The notes under the pieces were generated by a model. That model searched no databases. It had not been told where the DNA came from and saw nothing but the letters and a program-made list of their open reading frames with translations. A DNA stretch of 9,651 bases from Spirochaetota bacterium (lineage in GTDB: Bacteria > Spirochaetota > GWE2-31-10 > MWDO01): contig JAGOCL010000066.1 in the NCBI GenBank assembly GCA_017998755.1, forward strand, positions 1-9,651, written 5' to 3'. The position numbers and the translations under genes were made by a program. This document shows, one piece after another, positions 7,182 through 9,651 of this stretch. How positions within the stretch are numbered: position 1 is the stretch's first letter; each line of letters begins with the position of its first letter.

Positions 7182-8452
7182 GCAAGCTTTTCTACGCCCT
7201 TTTTGTAAATTATAGGCGGAGTTCCTTTTTCTACGACGCTATCATTAATAATAATTCGTTCTACGCTTTTATCTGACGGAATATCGTACATAACGTCAAG
7301 CATTATCTTTTCTATTATCGATCTTATACCTCTGGCGCCGGTATTTTGTTTTATTGCGCTTTTAGCGATTGCTCTGATAGCCGACTCCTCAAAATCAAGT
7401 TCGACCCCTTCGACGGACATAGCCCATCGATATTGTTTAGTTATAGAGTTCTTAGGTTCGTCAATTATCTTTATCAAATCTTCTTCAGTCAATGGATTAA
7501 GATAACATACTATCGGAAGTCTTCCGACAAATTCCGGTATCAGACCGTATTTTATCAAATCTTCAGGATGAAGATTCTTAAACAACGATACGTAGTCTTT
7601 ATTTTTGTTATTTTTTTGTTCTGACCCGAAACCTATCGGTTTAATATTAGTACGCGCTTCAACTAATTTTTCTAGTCCTACAAATGCGCCGCCGCATATA
7701 AATAAAATATTTTCTGTATTGATCTGAATTAGTTCTTGATTGGGGTGCTTCCTTCCGCCTTGCGGAGGCACGTTAGCTATCGTTCCTTCAATTATTTTTA
7801 ATAAAGCTTGCTGAACCCCTTCGCCAGATACGTCTCTTGTAATAGATACGTTCTCATTCTTTTTTGCGATTTTATCAATTTCGTCAATATAAATAATGCC
7901 TTTTTCCGCTAAGGATATATCGTTATTAGCCGCTTGTATCAATTTGAGAAGGATATTCTCTACGTCTTCGCCGACGTATCCGGCTTCAGTCAACGTCGTT
8001 GCGTCCGCAATAGCAAACGGTACGTTTAATTTTCTGGCCAGAGTTCTGGCAAGCAACGTTTTACCCGATCCGGTAGGACCAAAAAGCAATATATTTGATT
8101 TGTCAATTTCCAAATCTTTAAATTCTTTTCGCCTTTTATTTTTTTTATCGCCGTGCTTTATTCTTTTATAGTGATTGTAAACGGCTACCGATAGTATTTT
8201 TTTAGCGTTCTCTTGACCTACAACATACTGATCCAAAAAGTCTTTTATTTCCTTGGGAGTCGGAAGAACGCCCGGCAACGGATCGGTAGTTTTTGTTTTC
8301 TCAATCGTATTAAGCGTCTCATAGGCCTTTTTAACGCATTCGTTACAAATGTTTGAACTATGCCCTCTAATAAATTTCAGATTAAACTCTTCCGCATTTC
8401 TACCGCAAAAAGAACAAATCTCCCTTGTTTGCAATTCTTTATACCAACTCAT
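7178..8452 (-). CDS. clpX: ClpX, ATPase subunit of the ClpXP protease
   Basis: ClpX recognises tagged or native substrates, unfolds them and feeds them to ClpP. It has 424 residues, the normal size. The N-terminal zinc-binding domain has Cys13, Cys16, Cys36 and Cys39. The AAA+ module shows Walker A GPTGSGKT (125-132), Walker B IIYIDEID (186-193), the GYVG pore loop (158-161), the RKH pore loop (234-236) and the sensor-2 GAR (372-374). IGFG (273-276) is the loop that docks on ClpP, so this is a ClpP partner and not a stand-alone unfoldase. Its ATG overlaps the clpP stop (ATGA). AGGAG (8466-8462) lies nine bases upstream inside clpP. Its own TGA stop overlaps the lon start. All functional motifs are intact. 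Confidence 0.97.
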   Translation of the reverse strand: MSWYKELQTREICSFCGRNAEEFNLKFIRGHSSNICNECVKKAYETLNTIEKTKTTDPLPGVLPTPKEIKDFLDQYVVGQENAKKILSVAVYNHYKRIKHGDKKNKRRKEFKDLEIDKSNILLFGPTGSGKTLLARTLARKLNVPFAIADATTLTEAGYVGEDVENILLKLIQAANNDISLAEKGIIYIDEIDKIAKKNENVSITRDVSGEGVQQALLKIIEGTIANVPPQGGRKHPNQELIQINTENILFICGGAFVGLEKLVEARTNIKPIGFGSEQKNNKNKDYVSLFKNLHPEDLIKYGLIPEFVGRLPIVCYLNPLTEEDLIKIIDEPKNSITKQYRWAMSVEGVELDFEESAIRAIAKSAIKQNTGARGIRSIIEKIMLDVMYDIPSDKSVERIIINDSVVEKGTPPIIYKKGVEKLA

Positions 8453-9066
8453 TTAACGTCGCTCCTAACAAGAATTTTATCAATAAGGCCATATTCTATC
8501 GCTTCGGTAGGAGAGAGATAAAAATCCCTCTGTACGTCTTTTTCTATTTGATCTACGTTTTTTTGAGTATTATCGGCAAATATTTGATTAATTTGCTTCT
8601 TTATCCTATTTATCTCTTTTGCTTGTATCTGAATGTCGGTTGCTTGGCCTCCGGCTCCTCCCCAAGGTTGATGAATCATTATTCTACTATGAGGTAGAGC
8701 GAATCTTTTACCTTTAGAACCGCTTGATAATATAAGCGCGGCTGAACTTGCCGCTTGTCCGACGCAAATTGTACAAATATCCGGCTTTATATACTTAAGA
8801 GTATCGTAAATTGCCAGTCCTGCCGTTACCGAGCCGCCGGGAGAGTTGATGTATAAATTAATATCTTTCTCCGGATCTTGACTCTCTAAAAACAGAAGAG
8901 TCGCCATAACTATATCGGCTTGTAAATCGTCGATAACCCCTCCGATAAAAATAATATGATCTTTGACTAAACGGGAAAATACGTCCCATACCTCCTCGCC
9001 TCTACTCGTTCTTTCTACTATCTTAGGCATATATCCATGACTAAGGCTCGGCGGATATTTTATCAT
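8449..9066 (-). CDS. clpP: ClpP, serine peptidase subunit of the ClpXP protease
   Basis: ClpP forms the double-ring proteolytic chamber served by ClpX. It has 205 residues, the usual length. The catalytic triad is present: Ser107 in GQAASSAA, His132 in MIHQPWGG and Asp181 in RDFYLS. SPGGSVTAG (75-83) is the substrate-binding glycine stretch, and the handle helix region is about 138-170. The first 12 residues before MPKIVERT may be a propeptide removed by self-cleavage, as in E. coli. The start at 9066 is chosen because AGGAG (9077-9073) sits six bases upstream; Met13 has no comparable site. The gene begins directly after the tig TAG. Because it has its own strong ribosome binding site, it can be translated even if upstream tig translation stops early. 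Confidence 0.97.
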   Translation of the reverse strand: MIKYPPSLSHGYMPKIVERTSRGEEVWDVFSRLVKDHIIFIGGVIDDLQADIVMATLLFLESQDPEKDINLYINSPGGSVTAGLAIYDTLKYIKPDICTICVGQAASSAALILSSGSKGKRFALPHSRIMIHQPWGGAGGQATDIQIQAKEINRIKKQINQIFADNTQKNVDQIEKDVQRDFYLSPTEAIEYGLIDKILVRSDVK

Positions 9067-9651
9067 CTATTTCTCCTCTTTTCCTATATCGCCGAATTTT
9101 ATAGTTTTACCTTTTTTTAGTTTTAAACTATTATAAATAACGTCGATTGTTTTTTGAGTTTCTATTTCGTCGACTACGGAGGAAATCTTCCCTTGACTCT
9201 CGTAAAAATTGTATAGTTGTTCTGAGCTAATCTTGTAAGCGCCTGACAATTTTTCGAGATAAGAAAGAATTTCTTCCTTTTTTGTATCATATTTTTGATT
9301 TTTAACTATATCTTGCATAATTAATGCTTTTTTTATGGCTAATATAGCTTTTTCTCTCATTTTATCATTATAGTTCTCTAAATTAGCGCCGTCTTTGGCT
9401 AATATCTCCTCAATTTTATTCTTATTTCCTTTCATTTGATTTGATATTTGCTCAAGAGAAACTTTTAAATGTTGGGTAATCATAGACTCAGGAATTTCGC
9501 CTTCAAAAGTATCAACTAAAGAATCCATAATTTTTTCGACGACTTTGTTTTTAATATAATCTTCTCAGGATTTCTTATGTTCGTTAATCATTTTATTTTT
9601 TAATTCTGCTACAGTTTTACACTCAGGATCTATTTCCGAGCAAGTTTCGTC
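9067..9651 (-). pseudogene. tig: Trigger factor (tig), 3' part, interrupted by an in-frame TGA
   Basis: Trigger factor is the ribosome-bound chaperone for nascent chains. From the window edge at 9651 the frame reads 28 codons of tig-like sequence (including CKTVAELKNKM), then TGA at 9567-9565. It continues in the same frame through EDYIKNKVVEKIM and the family-typical EGEIPESMI to a TAG at 9069-9067. The part after the TGA is the SurA-like C-terminal domain (about 165 codons). The ribosome-binding and PPIase domains lie outside the window. One substitution, such as TGG or CGA to TGA, explains the break; no frameshift is needed. Other genes here use TGA as a true stop (clpP, clpX, the dehydrogenase) and TGG for Trp, so recoding is unlikely. 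The first ATG after the stop (9528) has no Shine-Dalgarno sequence, so an independent C-terminal product is doubtful. A sequencing or assembly error remains possible. If the stop is real, the cell would make a truncated chaperone lacking most of its substrate-cradling domain. Confidence 0.75.
9073..9080 (-). promoter_or_regulatory. Ribosome binding site of clpP inside the end of tig
   Basis: Minus-strand AAGAGGAG at 9080-9073, six bases before the clpP ATG, is the strongest Shine-Dalgarno match among the four downstream genes of the operon. It lies in the final codons of tig. It probably lets clpP initiate independently, which matters given the stop codon inside tig. Confidence 0.7.

Noticed and set aside
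7346..8697. Plus-strand open frames opposite clpX and clpP (7346-7624, 7896-8171, 8425-8697)
   Set aside because: They are antisense to strongly conserved genes, have no recognisable domains, and are explained by codon usage of the real genes.
9067..9528. Stand-alone 153-residue gene starting at the ATG at 9528
   Set aside because: It is the C-terminal part of trigger factor in one continuous frame with upstream homologous codons, and the ATG has no ribosome binding site.
9565..9567. TGA read as Trp (alternative code) or selenocysteine in trigger factor
   Set aside because: clpP, clpX and the dehydrogenase end at TGA at family-appropriate lengths, and Trp is TGG in these genes. I see no selenocysteine-type hairpin just after the TGA, and trigger factor is not a known selenoprotein.
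1..9651. CRISPR array, insertion sequence, tRNA, toxin-antitoxin pair or defence system
   Set aside because: Both strands were read for repeats, transposase-like frames and small paired genes; none were seen, and intergenic space is under 200 bases in total.

Overview
This is an AT-rich bacterial chromosomal segment that is almost fully coding. It carries the 3' end of ligA, a complete chemoreceptor gene, a seven-repeat lipoprotein gene and a protein quality-control operon. The organism looks diderm, because it has a lipobox protein, and chemotactic, because it has a methyl-accepting protein. I cannot fix the phylum. The beta-propeller lipoprotein resembles LVIVD-repeat proteins I associate with Bacteroidota and Fibrobacterota. 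The tig-clpP-clpX-lon order and the chemoreceptor style also fit Spirochaetota. Stops are TAA, TAG and TGA, and every Trp I checked is TGG, so the standard code is assumed.

Left part (about 1-2400, plus strand): the last 124 codons of NAD-dependent DNA ligase (final helix-hairpin-helix and BRCT domain). A near-consensus sigma70-type promoter follows, lying between ligA and a six-transmembrane chemoreceptor. A hairpin with a T-run sits between the convergent chemoreceptor and lipoprotein genes and could serve both.

Middle (about 2398-3760, minus strand): a lipoprotein with seven LVIVD-like units, probably a seven-bladed propeller. Upstream of it is an 81-base gap holding a 26-bp inverted repeat that touches the ribosome binding site and a possible -10.

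Right part (3760-9651, minus strand, transcribed right to left): tig, clpP, clpX, lon and a D-2-hydroxyacid dehydrogenase, with no intergenic spacing (abutting TAG/ATG, then ATGA, ATGA and TAATG junctions). Trigger factor receives nascent chains, ClpXP and Lon degrade proteins, and the dehydrogenase is a metabolic passenger. The main anomaly is an in-frame TGA inside the trigger-factor frame: homologous sequence continues on both sides of it, so tig looks broken here, or the base is wrong.

I see no tRNA, rRNA, CRISPR array, insertion sequence, prophage or defence locus. No stretch above 300 bases lacks a gene. I do not see a clearly novel multi-gene system.
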